64,000 bases of DNA from Enoplolaimus lenunculus (GCA_030248215.1 JASANG010004128.1:434001-498000), one strand, 5' to 3'. Counted from the first letter of the stretch, positions 10,966-25,900 are shown. Translations and numbers: made by a program. The notes: generated from the letters alone by a model not told the origin.

Positions 10966-13900
10966 CTAAAAACATACTTTTTATTGATTTACTCATGCAT
11001 ACTAGTGGACTTCAGCGTTTCACCTTATAGTGCTATAAAATTCAGTTTTTTTCTGTTTCTACGGTGAATTCCAGGGTGCAACCGGAGGCCTGCCTCCGGC
11101 TCCGGCAAAAAATCGGCCTCCGGCTCCGGTATTTTTCAACTCCGGCTGTACCCTGGTCAATTCATAGCTAGTTAATCTGTAAGTAAAAACCGTGCAAGTG
11201 CCCAGAGCAGAATCTGGAGGGAAATAGCCGAGTTCCACGGCAGAATTTCCGCATCCGAGATAGATTACAACCTCGTTTGTTAGTAATAACGTAATTGCGT
11301 GGTGCCCTCAGGTTTAGCAATAAGAGAAGCTTATATATACCTATGCCTAAGACGTTGCCTCATTCCGAGCCCAAGCCACAACCTTAAATGTAGAAAAAAA
11401 ACCAATGTTGTTCAGTAGCTGAACTGTCGCACTGACAGTGAGTCTTTAATCTTCAAATAAATTCGATAACAGTAAATAATTTGCCATTATACAAATGAGA
11501 AAAAGATCACTTACTTGTAACTGGTCCATTCAAGAATGTATCGTCAATCGGGCAGTCAAGATTGTTTTCATCATTGGCAAGCGCTAACGCGACTACAGTA
11601 ACAAATTTCATCGTTTGATCGCCACATTTTGTTCTGATTGCAGACTGCAAATGAAAGTATTGTAATACGAATGAAAAAATACCTCGAACCCAATGCGAAC
11701 AAGTGTCCGCTGGCAACAAGTCTGACCTACACGCCTGTTGTTTGCAGTGGTGTCTCACTTTCAGCGAAGCACCAATAAAATAGGCGTAGCAATTAGGTTT
11801 ACACTTTACTTTTACGCATAGCCTTATGCTTATCCTTAGATTTATTGTTAATACGCTAATGTTAAAGTGGAGGCATAAGGACTGACTTAGGTAGAGCGTG
11901 CTTGGCGCATTAAGCTAGCAATGAAATAGCAATAAAGTCGTCATCAGTAGTTCAGATAATGCATTAAACATCGACATATTTTTGAATTCTGCCTCATCTT
12001 GAGCATCAATATCATCCATCAGTAGCGGATTCAAAAGTATACGAAACAGGGCGTGCGAAGAACTTACAGGCGAACCGAGCCAGAATCCAAACGTCATTTT
12101 AGTGCTAAATATTTATACAAAATCTTGGTTTTGATGTCTGTCGTGGGGAATACGCCGAGGTCCACCTTGGATCGGCCAGTGAATATCACATGCAATCTCC
12201 CGTACTTACATCAAGGCAAGTTACTAGTCGTGGTACGTCGAGCTCTAACTCAGCGGTTGACCTGGACGTTGTATTACTTGAGCGAAACAATCCTGAAGTC
12301 GAAAGACAGTTTATTATTTGCTCTTCGACGACAATTCCAAACAAACATTTCCAGTTCGATTGTTGAAGATTCTGAAACACAGCAGACCGCTATGTACAGG
12401 CATGCTTACTGCGGCGGGACTACGAGTTTTTAGGAGGTGGTGACTTTTGAGGCGCCAAAATCTTATCAAAATCCAAACTCAGAACATTACGTTAGTATTT
12501 CCGAGCCGACCTTGCGGCCGTTTCTTCTAAAAGCAGTTTTCGTGGTTCCAGATTAACAATTTATATACAAACAATATAACAGTTCAAGATATTCCGAATG
12601 TTTTTTTAAGTTTTGAGCAGGCATCTGAATTTGGAAAGCTTTATGTACTCGATTTGCCTCAGACACTTAATAATTTTTGGCTCTTGTACACATTCTTTCC
12701 ACGGCGCTTAAGTAAGCATTGTCCTAAGCCTAAGCCTAAGCCCGATCCTGAGCCTAAGTCTTTGTGTAAGCATTTACCTAAACCTGAGACGAAATATAGT
12801 ACTAAGTCTAAGTCTTGGACGTTTACAACAGCCTAATTTCTTGTTTTTGTGTGCTCATATTTAAAAATTCCCAATTGTAGTGATCCGAACAGGAGGAAGG
12901 GACTGATACTTATTTGGCCTCTCCATAGGGCACTCCTCCAAACAAGAAGAAGGGAATGATATTTATTTGGCCTCTCCATAGGGTACAAGTAAAAACAAGA
13001 AGAAGGGAATGATATTTATTTGGCCTCTGCATTATAAACTGTTATTTATTTCAAAGCCCCACTCCGTCACCCTCGTAACTGATATATATCCGGTATTACA
13101 ACTATCCGTTGAACGTTTGTCTTGTATAAAAAATTTGAGCGATAATGCAAGGTTATACTCGGAATGTACTTTCAAAACTTAACTATGCTTTAAAGTTTCG
13201 AAACCAAATTTATTTGGTTCTCCTTTAGTCATATATGCAAAATTATAGATAATTGACATTTATGGACTCAAATTTTACGGACTCTTATTAGGGATACGGA
13301 CTTCTATTGATTGGGACTTATAATGGAGACCTCTTGTTATTACCCCCTCCCCTAATATTCGGGCCACTACAGTAGTTAATAGAGCGTTATTTTTGGTTTA
13401 GCTAACTTTATTTTTATAAACGCAATTAGTACCCTAGCAAAGTCTGCACACAAAAGTGTAAAATAACACTAATATTTTAGATATTACCGTCTGTTGACAA
13501 CTGTCTTGTATTGCATGGGCCATACAACTATACGCCATACAATCTGTTCGCGTTACAGAACGCATGCATGGTATAAATTTCGTGCCATACGCTAAGCATG
13601 CAGCATTAATGGTCAATTCAACGCCGTTGGCAAAGTTTTGAATACCTAAAAGTAAAGCATAACTCTCTTGTACGCTTCCTCCCATCGGGTTAGGTTTAGG
13701 CTTAGCCTAAATTTTGCTCAAGTCTTACAACAAGGCAAATCGCTAGGGCTGAAAATCAAACAAATCTTCGCGTAAATCACGTGATGACAAATTTTCTATG
13801 AGAAATGATTATGCAAGATAACATGAATTAGGGTTTCGCTATACTTGTCGTGCAGCGCCGTCCGGTGCCGTCCGTCGCTGTACGTCACCGTGCGGCATCG

Positions 13901-16900
13901 TACGTGAACGGACGGCGCCGCAGGGCAACAAAAGTATATAGCGTAAACCCTTACGGGGTGCTTAATGTGTAATAAAACTGTGTGACTATTGACAAATGCA
14001 AATTCTTAAAATATCAATGAATAACGTCAAAATCAAGCGTTGCAAAAATACATTCGATAACTGAAAGCCTGGAAATGGGCTCTATATAATTGCTACAGAA
14101 TTCCCAGAACCAGTACCGGAGCAGACAGCGGTGGTGTCTCTCCAAACTCTAGGGTGTGGATCTCCAAACTGTCGAGCGAATCGAACGAGAAACCAGATGC
14201 ATTTTAAACATTCGGCGGTTTTTGTTTCAACCGGTTAGGGTGGGGCCCTTCAGGCGAGGCCCCCAAATGGAAGTATGGGAGGTGGCTGCTCCGGCTATAG
14301 ACTTATATATTTCTTTTTACCTGCGTTAGGGCTTTTTAATTTATATATACGTAATAATACATACGTTGAGGCTTAGGTTTATGAATATGCTTTAAAAACT
14401 GCAGTATCGACTCGGTATCATTTACCGTTATCAAATGTAGCCAACGCATGTGATTTCAACGACCGAAATGGACCAAAGCAGATATCCAGCTGCTGTTGTT
14501 GCAGAGCGTTACATTGTGGAGAAGAGAAATACAAATTTTGATCAGCAGAAGGGCCTAAAATTATGTCAACATTTCGTTCGCAAACGTTGTCAATGAAACT
14601 ATTCAGTGCCAGATTAACCTCATTATAAACCGTGAAACTATATATTCGGTTCAAAACCACATGGAGTGAGGAAGGCTCAGCATCCTATGAGAACTCTGTC
14701 CCACACTTATAAATGTTTTCACATCACTTGCAAATACTGCGATATTTGCAAATTTATAGTCAATTAAAATATCTTCATTTGTTTCGGCATTAAAAATTAC
14801 TAGTGACCGTAGTTGCATCCATGTGTACCTTTCCTAATGTGATTGGGTTTCACACGTTTTCGCAAAGTGTATACTATATCAAAGATGAGCATTAGACTAT
14901 CAGTAAACTTATGCCTACGTATTCTTTTGCGAACGATAAAAATTTCCGCAAGTTTTTAATAAATACCAATGCAAAATGAAAGTGGCACTCTTGACTATGG
15001 CCGCTATGCTATGTGAAATAGATGTTTACTTTACCTTCTGTAACCATTGGCGGAGCCGCTGTAACGAAAGTTACATTCGAACACTTGTTGATTTCTCGAT
15101 ACTCATTGATCTTTGCTCGCATGTGATCAAGCATAAAAAGCGCTTTTGGCGAACATACTTTCTCAACTTCTTTACGAATACACGGTTCGTATTCTGAGAG
15201 CGCTTTAACAATTTCACAAGCCTTGTCTCTGAAATTAGTTGTTGTGTTGTGCAATTTTTGTCCATCAACGAAACCTAAGTGTGTGTTTTGTACATACATA
15301 TCGGATTGCATACAAAAGTTTAGACATTTTCTGGTTTTGGCTTAGCTTTAGAATTAGGCTTAAGGTTTATTCTTCAGCATGTGGTAGCAAAATGTACGTG
15401 ACTACATTAGAATACATAATATATAATATATATGTTGCCGTTCGTAACAAATGTTATCCAAGAATCGATAAATTGATGAAAACTATCAATAACTTTTATA
15501 AAAACTTAAAGGCAATGCACCAAAAATCCAATTTTTGAGCCTGGCTTTTTGGTAAAACTGAAAAAGCCAAACTATTACGACAATGGGCTAAATTAACAAA
15601 ACTTGATGATTCGAAAATTAACAATACATACAAACATCATTGTATTACAAAATGGTTATAGTTTACAGTAACAATTAACATACGTTTTGCCTTCAAGTAA
15701 TTGATCAAAACGTTGAATCTTAACGACGTCTCCAAACTGTAGGCCGCATTGTTGATAAGCTGGATTATTAGCAAGCTTGTTCATGCAATCAGCATTTTGT
15801 CGTATTAAATCAATCATTGCTGGGTCGCACATTAAATTCGCCGACATGTTCGCCAGGCGGTCCAGGGGACTATCGACCTCAAATAGCAAAAAATACAATT
15901 GTGATCTCTGTTTGACAATGGAAGAAAACTGCATGCAGCACACACGAACAAGCACTTCGCGATGTAATCAGCTTATTCAGTTTAACGATATCAAGAATTG
16001 TAAGCGAAATTTGCCAATTTCATTAAATTGAACTAAATTAGCTATAGTAAAGGGGTCTAGTATGAAATATGATGTAAACCAGAATTGCCACCACTAGCAA
16101 ATCCAGAGGGGGATTTTCCCTTTCAGAAAATTGGCACATATACTGCGTACAGCAAAAGTTGCGTTTTAGAACTTTTGCCAGGCCGCCCACGTCAGAAGTG
16201 TTTGGATACATCGCTGATTGCCAGTCGTATAACCTGCATGAATGCATGTAGCTAGAGTTGAACTTCAGATAGCAAGTCAATTTCACAACGGATAACTCTA
16301 TTTCAGAAGGGCAGGTTTTAATTGATTAATTTACATTCTGAATGGTACTTAAACATATCAGCAAACTATCACTGTCCTCTTTTGGTGCGGTGATATGCCT
16401 ATCAGTCATCGGAAGGGAGGTTTCAATAGAATTTCACGTGGTTCTACGGAAGGTTTGGGGGATATAGTAAAATTTGTGAGGCAACGTATTAAGTAGTAGT
16501 ACACGAAACCTCGCGAGCAAAGCGAGCGAAAGTTTAATTATATTTTCGGGTCTGCTACTGGGGTACCCGAGCTTTCTGTTCGCACCGAACTCGGTACAAA
16601 AGACAGCCTGTTTGTTTAGGTTCAAAAGTTTCTAAAATACGTCAATCGGCTGAAATATTAGGACGGGCAGATTTAACTTTGGTCTGCCTTGTTCCGTAAT
16701 GTTTCACTTTAACTAGTTCATCACAATACGATGCATATACATATTTTTACGACTAAAAGAATGGTGAAAATATTCTTTCAGACAAAAATTTCTCAACAAG
16801 CTGAAAGCGTTTCTCTTGCAAAAAATATTATTTATATAGTTAATCGTTATTCAGCATTATTCCACCTCTAGCTGCCGTTTAAACCCTGACAGTACTACTA

Positions 16901-19900
16901 TCTTACCACACAATTATTTTCTTCTGCTTCAAGTGCCGCACATATTTGATAATCAGCGAACATTCCACAGACTTCGTCAAGTTTGGCTTGATTTTCTATC
17001 AATGCCAAGCGTTGCAGTGTTCCAATACTAAAAATGTAGATCGCTGATTAACCGTCACTTAAAATTAAATTCCGAGTTCATACCAGTTTAATTTTAGCTT
17101 GCATTAAAAATGTTGAGATAGTTAATTGTATTATATAAGAATTTTTAATGTTATTTAAATTTGTCCATCGGTTAGTTATACATCCTGCATAAATAGACCT
17201 TTAACTGCGGCAAAATGATGTCAACACCAGAACAGTAACCAATTTCTAAAAGCGCAATGTGGTTGGAATGCGTGTAAGCTATGTTCGACTAACAGGGTTA
17301 AATACGGGGCGTTGGCAGGATTCCAGAAAGCGATGGTATCTACAACCTCATATAAAGACAAATTATTTTGACATGTAGGATGCAATAGGTTAACCGTTTA
17401 ACGCGTTTTCTCTTGTCCATCCAGAAATTTCGGAAGGGGTATACGTAATTTATGAAGAAACAAGAAAAAACGCAGTTTTCTGGTTTTGAAAACCTGGTAG
17501 TCAAACGGATTTAGCGCTGCTGAAACTTGTTTACTTATAAAAAGCCGTACCTCATATCTGGCAAAACTTCCGGTAGTTTCATTAGTTTTATCAAACAGAG
17601 TATGGTATCTTCACTTTTGCAGCTTGGCAGAACATTAGTGACTGAAAACGTAAACAAATGCATGAGTAAATGATAAACAACTTGATCAATTGAGCAGCTT
17701 CGTAAACTTAAATTTGAACAATTAACAGATAGAGCTTGATTAATCATCAGTGATTGAAATGTCTGTCAAAAAATTGCATTAAATATGCAATTATGTTTAA
17801 GAAAAACAAAATATATTTTAATTTAGAGCACACTCAAGGTTTGTCACTACCTGATATAGTTCGAATACAGGCGGAGGAGAGAAATAAGCTGTCCGTCAGC
17901 CTGCATATACGGCATGGTAATTTAAGTATGCTCTATCTGCCAGTCCACCTCATTATACCGTCAACTAGACGTCGAGAAGCATGCTGCCAGCAAACATAAA
18001 ACATTTCATCATCTCGTAGCCATTACAATTTAGCCACAGTAAGCTGATGGCTTGCCATCGCATCAACCGGTATTAAAGAATTCAAGCCAAAAGCCATTCT
18101 TGATTCGTCGCAACAATTCAGTAAGTAACACTGCTGTGGTATAAATGGTTCAATCAACTGTTACCTTAAAGAAAGCTATGTGTCCATCAAACGACCCCAG
18201 TCCGAACGATTGAATGCTAAATCCAATCATACTCGTAGAAAATTATTTTTTGGCGATTACTACTGCGATGCCCCGATGTATCACATGAGGCCTCAATAAA
18301 TCATTTGGACGTCGAATTCCTATTGAAACTTATGAGAGCTCAATGACACACACTAAGGAGGGCGCACAAGGCGGTGACTTGGCCCTGGAATTGTTCGTTA
18401 AATTCAATGTAGTATTGCAGTCGTTGAAATATTTAATTATTTTGCAAAAATTTAAATACCGGGACAGTCTTTGGCCGCGACACATCGTCCGGTGATTTCG
18501 TCGCGAAAAAATTCCGATTCACAGTAACAACCAGGCGTACAAGCTTGTGGCGTTGAAATGTTGCAGGTTACAGTACCTCGATTCCTACAGGTCGGCTCGC
18601 ATGCAGGATGCCCGCAATCATCGTACAATTCGTGCGGATTTGTACAAGACAAGTCGACTACAAAACGGCCAACAGGATGTATTCGAGAAGAAATATTTGT
18701 TTTGAGGGAAGCAAGGATTTCTGTTATGTATGTTAAGTCTTGAAGTAAAATTTTGACCTCTATCTGTAAGGTTACCAGTTAACCAGGCTATTTCGTGGAA
18801 TTTCCCGACTGAAATACATTCATCCCTGCCCTTGTATACGTCTAAATTTTTGTTGAATTTAATTATAATCGCACACGCTGAATATCTGCTCGCAATTTTA
18901 TTCTGTAAAAATGGACATTTTCTTTTAAACCCTTCGAATTTTGTAAATAAAACGATGAAAAAAGTCAATACTATGTGTAGTTTCATCGTTGAAATTTGTT
19001 ATCGTTCTTGCTTGAAACTAAACAAGCTTATGTGAAATTCGTTGAACAACAGCTACACATTGATGGTGCCGTTGCCAAAAAGACTGCGGCAGGAGAAGAG
19101 TAAACATGGCGACATATGCTTGCCTGCTTGCCAGTTATAAGCATTTAATGCATTGCATTGCCTTGCATGTTTGCCGCCAGCATAAGTTTCGATATATAGA
19201 AGCCAGTGTTACAAGTAGTTGATTAAGCAATCTGCGTGGCTTAATGGTAACCAAATTAACTGCAACGGATAAGGTTTTGGGCCCATGTATAGAACAGGGC
19301 CGGATCGTTTTCGAGAGGGACTATAATAGTTAGTTTATGATTTAGACTAATTTTTTTGCTTAGGCTTAGGCTTAGGCTTGGCTTAGGAATAGGCTCATCC
19401 ATACTTTTAGGCTTAGGCTTAGGCTTAGGCTTAGGAATATGCTTATACTACTGTTCCGGCCCTGTTCTATACATGGGCTAGGTTTCGTATTCAAACCAGC
19501 ACCGTTAGGTCTCACGTTCCGATATAATTTTTACCGTGATTGGCAAACGATGGTAATAAAATGAACCGGAAAAGGGAACGAAAGCATACGTAACGGGCAA
19601 CGCATTTCCACGACCAATTGCATATCAAAATTTCTGCACTCAGTGCACTATAACAAAAAAACGTAATATTTGAATTAAAACATAAAAAACAACAGTTTCA
19701 CAGCGTTTTATTACCTTGTCCGCACCACTGGCTGCAAGTGCTCAGTTGTTGAAAAATCGTTCCAGGCGGATTACTGTTTGCATTACAGGCAAACCCGAAC
19801 GCAGGACCACAATTTCGGCCGTCGCAGAAGAAACAATCTGGTTCTGAAACGAATTAATAAACAATCATAAGTATAATCGAGTAGGAAGTTTAACATATTC

Positions 19901-22900
19901 GGGTTTCAAATTCGCATCCGTGGACCCGATGTTATGGCCCCATAATTTTGCGTTGGAATCTAATACAAAGAGATGTGTGACTTCACTGGGTCGCCGCGTT
20001 CGCGCGGTTATCTTCACTATTGTAGCCGCTGTTGTAACTTTTGGTTGCCCGCCGGAAAAAATGCCGAAACCGGAAAGTTAAAAAATACCGAAACCAGTGT
20101 TGGAACAGGAAAACAAAAAACAATTATTGCCAAAAAATTCATTTTTAAAACTATTTTGCCGCTTTTAACTTGAAAATAGTTCAATTTATTATCGATACGA
20201 AGTAATTTTTTTACCTAATTTTTGTGCTTTGTAGATCTTCACTTTCAACAGAAGATAAATTCGCCTTCAACGTATTTTTAGTGAATTTCAGAAAATCTGT
20301 GAGTATTCTAGTTTTATACAAGATAATCCGAAAATTCGTCTAGAACTTCTAATACATAACTTAACATCAACAAGTGTATATTTGTGATACAGGGTGCAAC
20401 CGGAGGCAAAAAATTAATAGAGCCGGAGCCAGAAGTCAACAAAACTTGCCGGAGCCGGAGCTGAACCTGAATGTGATGCTAAATTAGGTAGTTAAAATAT
20501 TTAATTTGGCACATTTAATAAATATCGGTCACGTTATTAAATCGTTTAGTTTTATCCTTATTTTTTACGAAATATCGACAATTCTTGCCTTAAAATCGTC
20601 AAAATTGTGCCAAAAGTTAAAATAAATCTTGTAAAACTGTGCAAAATTTTTCTACCGAAATAGTCGAAATTTTTGGCAAAAATTCTACCGGTGCCAAAGC
20701 CTGAGCCGGAGCCACAGGTCGATTTTATAAGCTAGCCGGAGTCGGAGGCAGACCTTCGATTGTACCCTGTTCTGCTGCTTCAAATCCGGTATCTCAGTAA
20801 TGACTGAGTGCAAATATTTTGAGACACATGATCGTTTTCTGTTTAAAATAAATCTTGAAGGCACGTTTTAAGCATTCGCATCAACCGGGGCGTTATATAC
20901 TTATGAAACATTCGGTTCTTTCTCTGCGCACTCGAACATAATCGAAAATAAAAATCCTATGAGTATTAAACCCACCATTTAGAATGCCAGAAACCTGAAA
21001 CAAAATGCAGTAGCTGGAAAACGTATGATAAATTATGGAGTATGAAACAAATTAAAAATTTTGTCAATACACGCTCAGACAATTTTAGAAAAATAAGTTA
21101 GCAAAATATGCCAATATTTAAATGTGCAAACGAGAAAAATTGTAAATATAGAAAATACCGGAAAATACCGGTGTAAAAATACCGAACTTATTACCGGAAC
21201 CGGATAGTGAAAAATACCGAATTTCATACCGGAACCTGAACTGCGGATGCACCCTGCATATGGCCATCTAAAATATTAAAACATATAATTGATAATATTC
21301 TCATACAATCAACGACGATTGACCAAAAATAATATATTATTGCCTAAATGCAGCGACTGCCAAAACGACAATTGTCCAAATTATAAAACTTCTGAATTCA
21401 CAATGCAACAACCGAGAGCTTTCAAGCTTAATTGTTTCAGAATTACCAAATATAAGTAACTGTCGCTACGAAGATGCATAATTATAATTTACCCGTTGTG
21501 TTAGTTGTTGATAGCATATTAACTAAGCATGTTAACCATATATGAGTTAGCCACCATAAAAACATATTGCCAAAAACTATACCGAGGGGTAAATCAGTTA
21601 ATACATTTTGCAGACTAATAAGGGTTGCTGCATGATAAATATCTAATAGTAAACTAATTTTTTCCAAAATGCAAAGCTGAAAACACAACTGAACTTCCAA
21701 CTTCAACGCCAGCTTCACCGTTTACAGTTGGATTAAGATCAAAACTTCGAACCGCATAAGCACTTTCTTACCGCTGATTTAGCAAACGCACCATATTTAG
21801 AGTTAAATATTTTTTATATTCTTCAAGACATTATGCCTTGAAAATCTCAATCCTTAAATTAACATTTTGAAGGTGCAAAATTTTTGTATGCTAATTAATT
21901 ATTAAATATAAACAGCTAAATATAGCTTGCAAAGCACTCTTTTAGGCAAGATCGCGCTTTGAACTGCCCTGGTGGTCCATTTTTCAAACAAAACTAACAA
22001 CCCTGCAACAGATAAAAATAGGTTCGTTTTGCAAAATTGTGTTCACTGCCGTCCTGGCTTTTATTTGAAGTTACAACGAAGATCAGCTCATGAAAATTTG
22101 ACGCTGCTGCGTTTATCACGAAAACATTTTCGCTCGCCTTTTACGTAACCATTAATGAACGGGTAACAGCAGTTGACACTGACGGAAAATACCCTTTCAG
22201 TGAAACTCCATTGTTATATGCGTTTGTGGTCGACGAAATATTAAAAATTCTACAGTTGCGTTCAATAAATTTGACGCTGCAATGATTTTTGAAGCATAAT
22301 ATTTTGTTTACAAATGTCAAATGATGCTAAAATTAAATATTATTCGTGCGGAAACTGTGTTATTAGCGTATCGCTTTTTGCACCTTTCACACTGGTGACT
22401 GACGCAAAGTTCGCTGTCTTTTCGTCGAAGATTTCTTGCTCTGCGACAAATCACACTGATGAAAGAATTTGACGATGTGTTTATACTCCACACACACACC
22501 TGTGTATTTCTGTCGACTAAATCGCTAAAACTAAAATACAACGTTCACTAGCAAAGCGAGCTAGAAGCCAAACGCGTACTAAATCTTATTACAAAATTTT
22601 TTATTGTGAGATTCCTGTAGTTGGGACATGGCAAGTGTGGCCCCAGATAGATCCGCTGGGCTCTCGTACATTTTCGCCCGTGCATTTACGATTAAAACTT
22701 GCCGTTAGGCTTAGAATATCGCTTAGGTTGAAAAAATGCTTAAAATTTACGGTCACGCAAAGACAAGCTTTGTCTTAATCCGAAATTTAAATGTAGGTTA
22801 ACTGTACAAAAGAAGAATCCGCAAATCAACGAAATGCGAAATACTGATTATCATGTTTTCGAACTAAACAACGTAGTCGATTTTGAGGAAGTAAAATAAG

Positions 22901-25900
22901 TTTTTTCTTACAATAAATCTAAAAAGTTCAACATTTTAGATGTAGCGTTCTGAACGGCGAAAATTGCATCAAATTAGAAAATGTCCATGATGATTTATGT
23001 TTCATTTTACGACGAATTCGGTTTATTAAAACATATATTTTTAAAAAATCTCTAGGCCTGCGTATTCAGAATACGTACACAGTTGAACGTAAATGTTCAT
23101 TTCATAATTTATAACAGCATTATTTTTGATAGAGAAATATTTTAAACAGGAAGGAAACTTGACCCGGTATTGATTCTTAATTTGTCACTGCTAAAGGGCC
23201 CATACTTTGGTTTTTAAGGAGCACGAACATCTGTATATAGGGCAATGAAAAACGACAACAGCCAGCATAAGCACTATGCTTAATAATATTTTCCGACAAA
23301 ATACGAATCAGATCCTTTTAATTAAACTCAACGAAAGCTGGTAGGTTCGACGAATTGGTACTGAACAAAACTAATGTGCTAATAAAGTTGCGCGTTTGTG
23401 GTGTTAATCCATGTAAAGAAAGGTAAAAATAACGTCCCGCAAAGATTTGAAAAAGTTGAACTCACATAAGTGGACGAGTTCAAAGTGATAAATGAAGGCC
23501 TATTCACACGGGAAAGTTTTTGCTGCGAGAATTTACAGCTGTAAATTGCACGCAGATCTTGAATTTTTTCATCAAACAATGAGAAAACGGCTGCAATAAC
23601 TTCAGTGAATTTGCACGGTTGTTGCCACATGCGAACTAAATTAATGAATTATTTGCAGATGCAAGTTTTTCGAACAAGATTTTGGAAAAACTTGCAAGGA
23701 CCAGTTGCAGCTACAAGTGCAAGTTTCAGCCGTAAGTTCTGACAGCAAAAACTTGCACGTGTGAAGTGAACAGGGTTTTATGATTTTTTCACAAATACTT
23801 GCAGCTGGAAGTATTTCTTGCTGCACAAACTTGCATCTGTGACTGCGAAAGCGAACCCAACTTCAATGAAAGCCAGGAGGTCATAGCCGCCAAACAAATT
23901 TGTCTCCAAGTAGAAATATTTTGGTAAACGCTTGCAAAGTGTGAGAGCTCGCTATTGTTGTCTTTGAAGTTTTTTCGATCCCCTTAGGGTTGCGCTATAC
24001 TCGACGTCCGGCGCCGTCCGTCACCGTTCGCACCATACGTTATCCTACGTGAGCTATTTGCGTACGATACCGCAAATAGCTCACGTACGGCGCCGCACGG
24101 TGACAGACGGCGCCGTACGGGTGACGCAGGGTGACGGACGGCGCTGGACATCACCGGACGTCAAGAAAAGTATAGCGCAACCCTTAAGCTTGGCAACCCA
24201 CCTGTGACGCTAATACTTAATATATTATTATTATTTTGAGTTTTGACAGCGCCTTACTGTGTCTGGAATGCGTTATGTCTGATTATTAATAAAAACAGAA
24301 TTTGAAGACTTTAGGAATTATTAAATTGTCGAAAATTCATCCAATTTTTTGTACTCTTAAAATGAATAAAACATTTTCACATTGTTCGCGGCGAAATGCA
24401 AAACACTGAATTTCAAAACCACATACAAATAAATCTGTATGCAGCCTTTTATGATTAATGGTAGAAAACAAAAACTATGGCAGAGGATCAGCGTTGTTTA
24501 TAGAAATTTAAACTTTTTAAGAAAATTTAAAAACCCACATTTTTATACATCATACTTTTTTGCTTTTGTCTGTTGAAATCAAAACATCATAACGCACAAA
24601 AGTGCTCGTTTGTCTATTGCATTCAAGAAGCATTCAAATGTGAAGCGGAAATTAAACATTTCGATGAGTTTCAGTATTGATTTTTTAGACTGTTGACCGT
24701 ATCGGTGATTTGTAGCTTTTGTCACCCAAACAGAACAATTAGCAGTGGGTGTTTTATTTTTACGTTCTGGTGCCTATGTAACTTTGTATTTAGTATGTTG
24801 TCACAACCCGGCTAGTCTCGAAACCGAGTGCGACCTGCAACGCTAACCGTAACTGCCTTTCATTCTGCACGTATGATAATATTTTTGATATTTACGAAAA
24901 ATTCTTACATACATTCAAGAAGTATGATTAGCAAGGTGTACTTGAAAAATATTTGTGCTATAAACACGAAAATTTTCAGAAAATCATTTCAAATAACGTC
25001 TGAAAATCATTCATGGCATTAACCCCTTCTCACATTGAGTTGCCGATGGGCAACTCAGCGCAGTGCATATAGTACTCAATCAGCACAAGACGTGAGAGCC
25101 CCTCGGGCTCGAGCGTCAAGCTCCTATAGCTGAGTGGTGATGGTATACGCCTCTCACTCCAGTCACTGGAGTTCGAATCCTAGCATAAAAGTAGGTGTCA
25201 GGGGAATAGAAAATATTCATGTGAGAAAGGGTTAAAGACAGTGCCCTAAGAATCACCGCCGAACCCACCTCTTCGAGAAATGGTTCAGTGCGTCCAGAGG
25301 GCCCGTTTTCGAACGAAAACACAATTACGTTTCTTATGCATTTTCAACTTACTGAGAACTTCAAAATATTTCGCGTTTCGCGCGAGAATATATTTTTCAT
25401 TTTATTTCTTATTTATAAGTTTAAACGTCAAGTGTTCGGATAACACAACTATAAGTTTAAACGTCAAGTGTTCAGATAACACAACTAATCCTATATAGTA
25501 ACAAATATAATTGCCTGAGTTAGAGACTGTGCCCAGGACTTCTGGGTATGATCACAAAAACCACACCATATCAAGTGTTTGACTTCAAGTTACTAAATAT
25601 CTGTGAATACTAGATCCGAAATACCTGTTTCCAGCGTTTGCGTTACTGTCGGTTCAAGGTCATGCTCACAGAATAACAACATACCTGTTCCATTGGTGCA
25701 GGGTTGTGAATTTGTTAACATTACCCCAATTATATGCCATGAGCCAGGGCCGATATTAAAGCTTTTCAGTCACTAAGATTTCTATCTCCATGTCTCCCGG
25801 TGGGCACGCCTATAAAAATAACGCAGACATATCCTAGAATAATAGCAGTTTGACTATCAAATTATTATCCTGTAGTAGAAGTATGACTTACGAGCAGGGC

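Larger units (their letters stand above)
19844..25891. other. Intron 17, longest of the large gene, repeat-filled
   Basis: About 6 kb without a frame- and splice-consistent exon of the six-Cys, TIL or LDL-A type. It contains CCGGAG-family, Harbinger-like, GTGCAAG-ended and TTAA-ended elements. This gap is the most likely place for a promoter or gene boundary if the 28-exon model is really two genes. Confidence 0.5.

Noticed and set aside
11915-12097. Minus-strand frame with hydrophobic end as an alternative last exon of the large gene
   Set aside because: No acceptor in the phase required after exon 26 (phase 0); exons 27 and 28 fit exactly.
18618-18986. ATG at 18986 with signal-peptide-like [19 protein letters not shown] as start of a separate gene
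   Set aside because: No donor in the phase needed to join the TIL exon 19 was found. Kept in mind as a possible boundary but not annotated.
25625-25770. Minus-strand Cys-containing frame in intron 17 (GSWHIIGV..., PCTNGTG..., LLFCEHD)
   Set aside because: It has possible donors but no acceptor with a T-rich tract in phase 1, only two cysteines, and no match to the module spacings.
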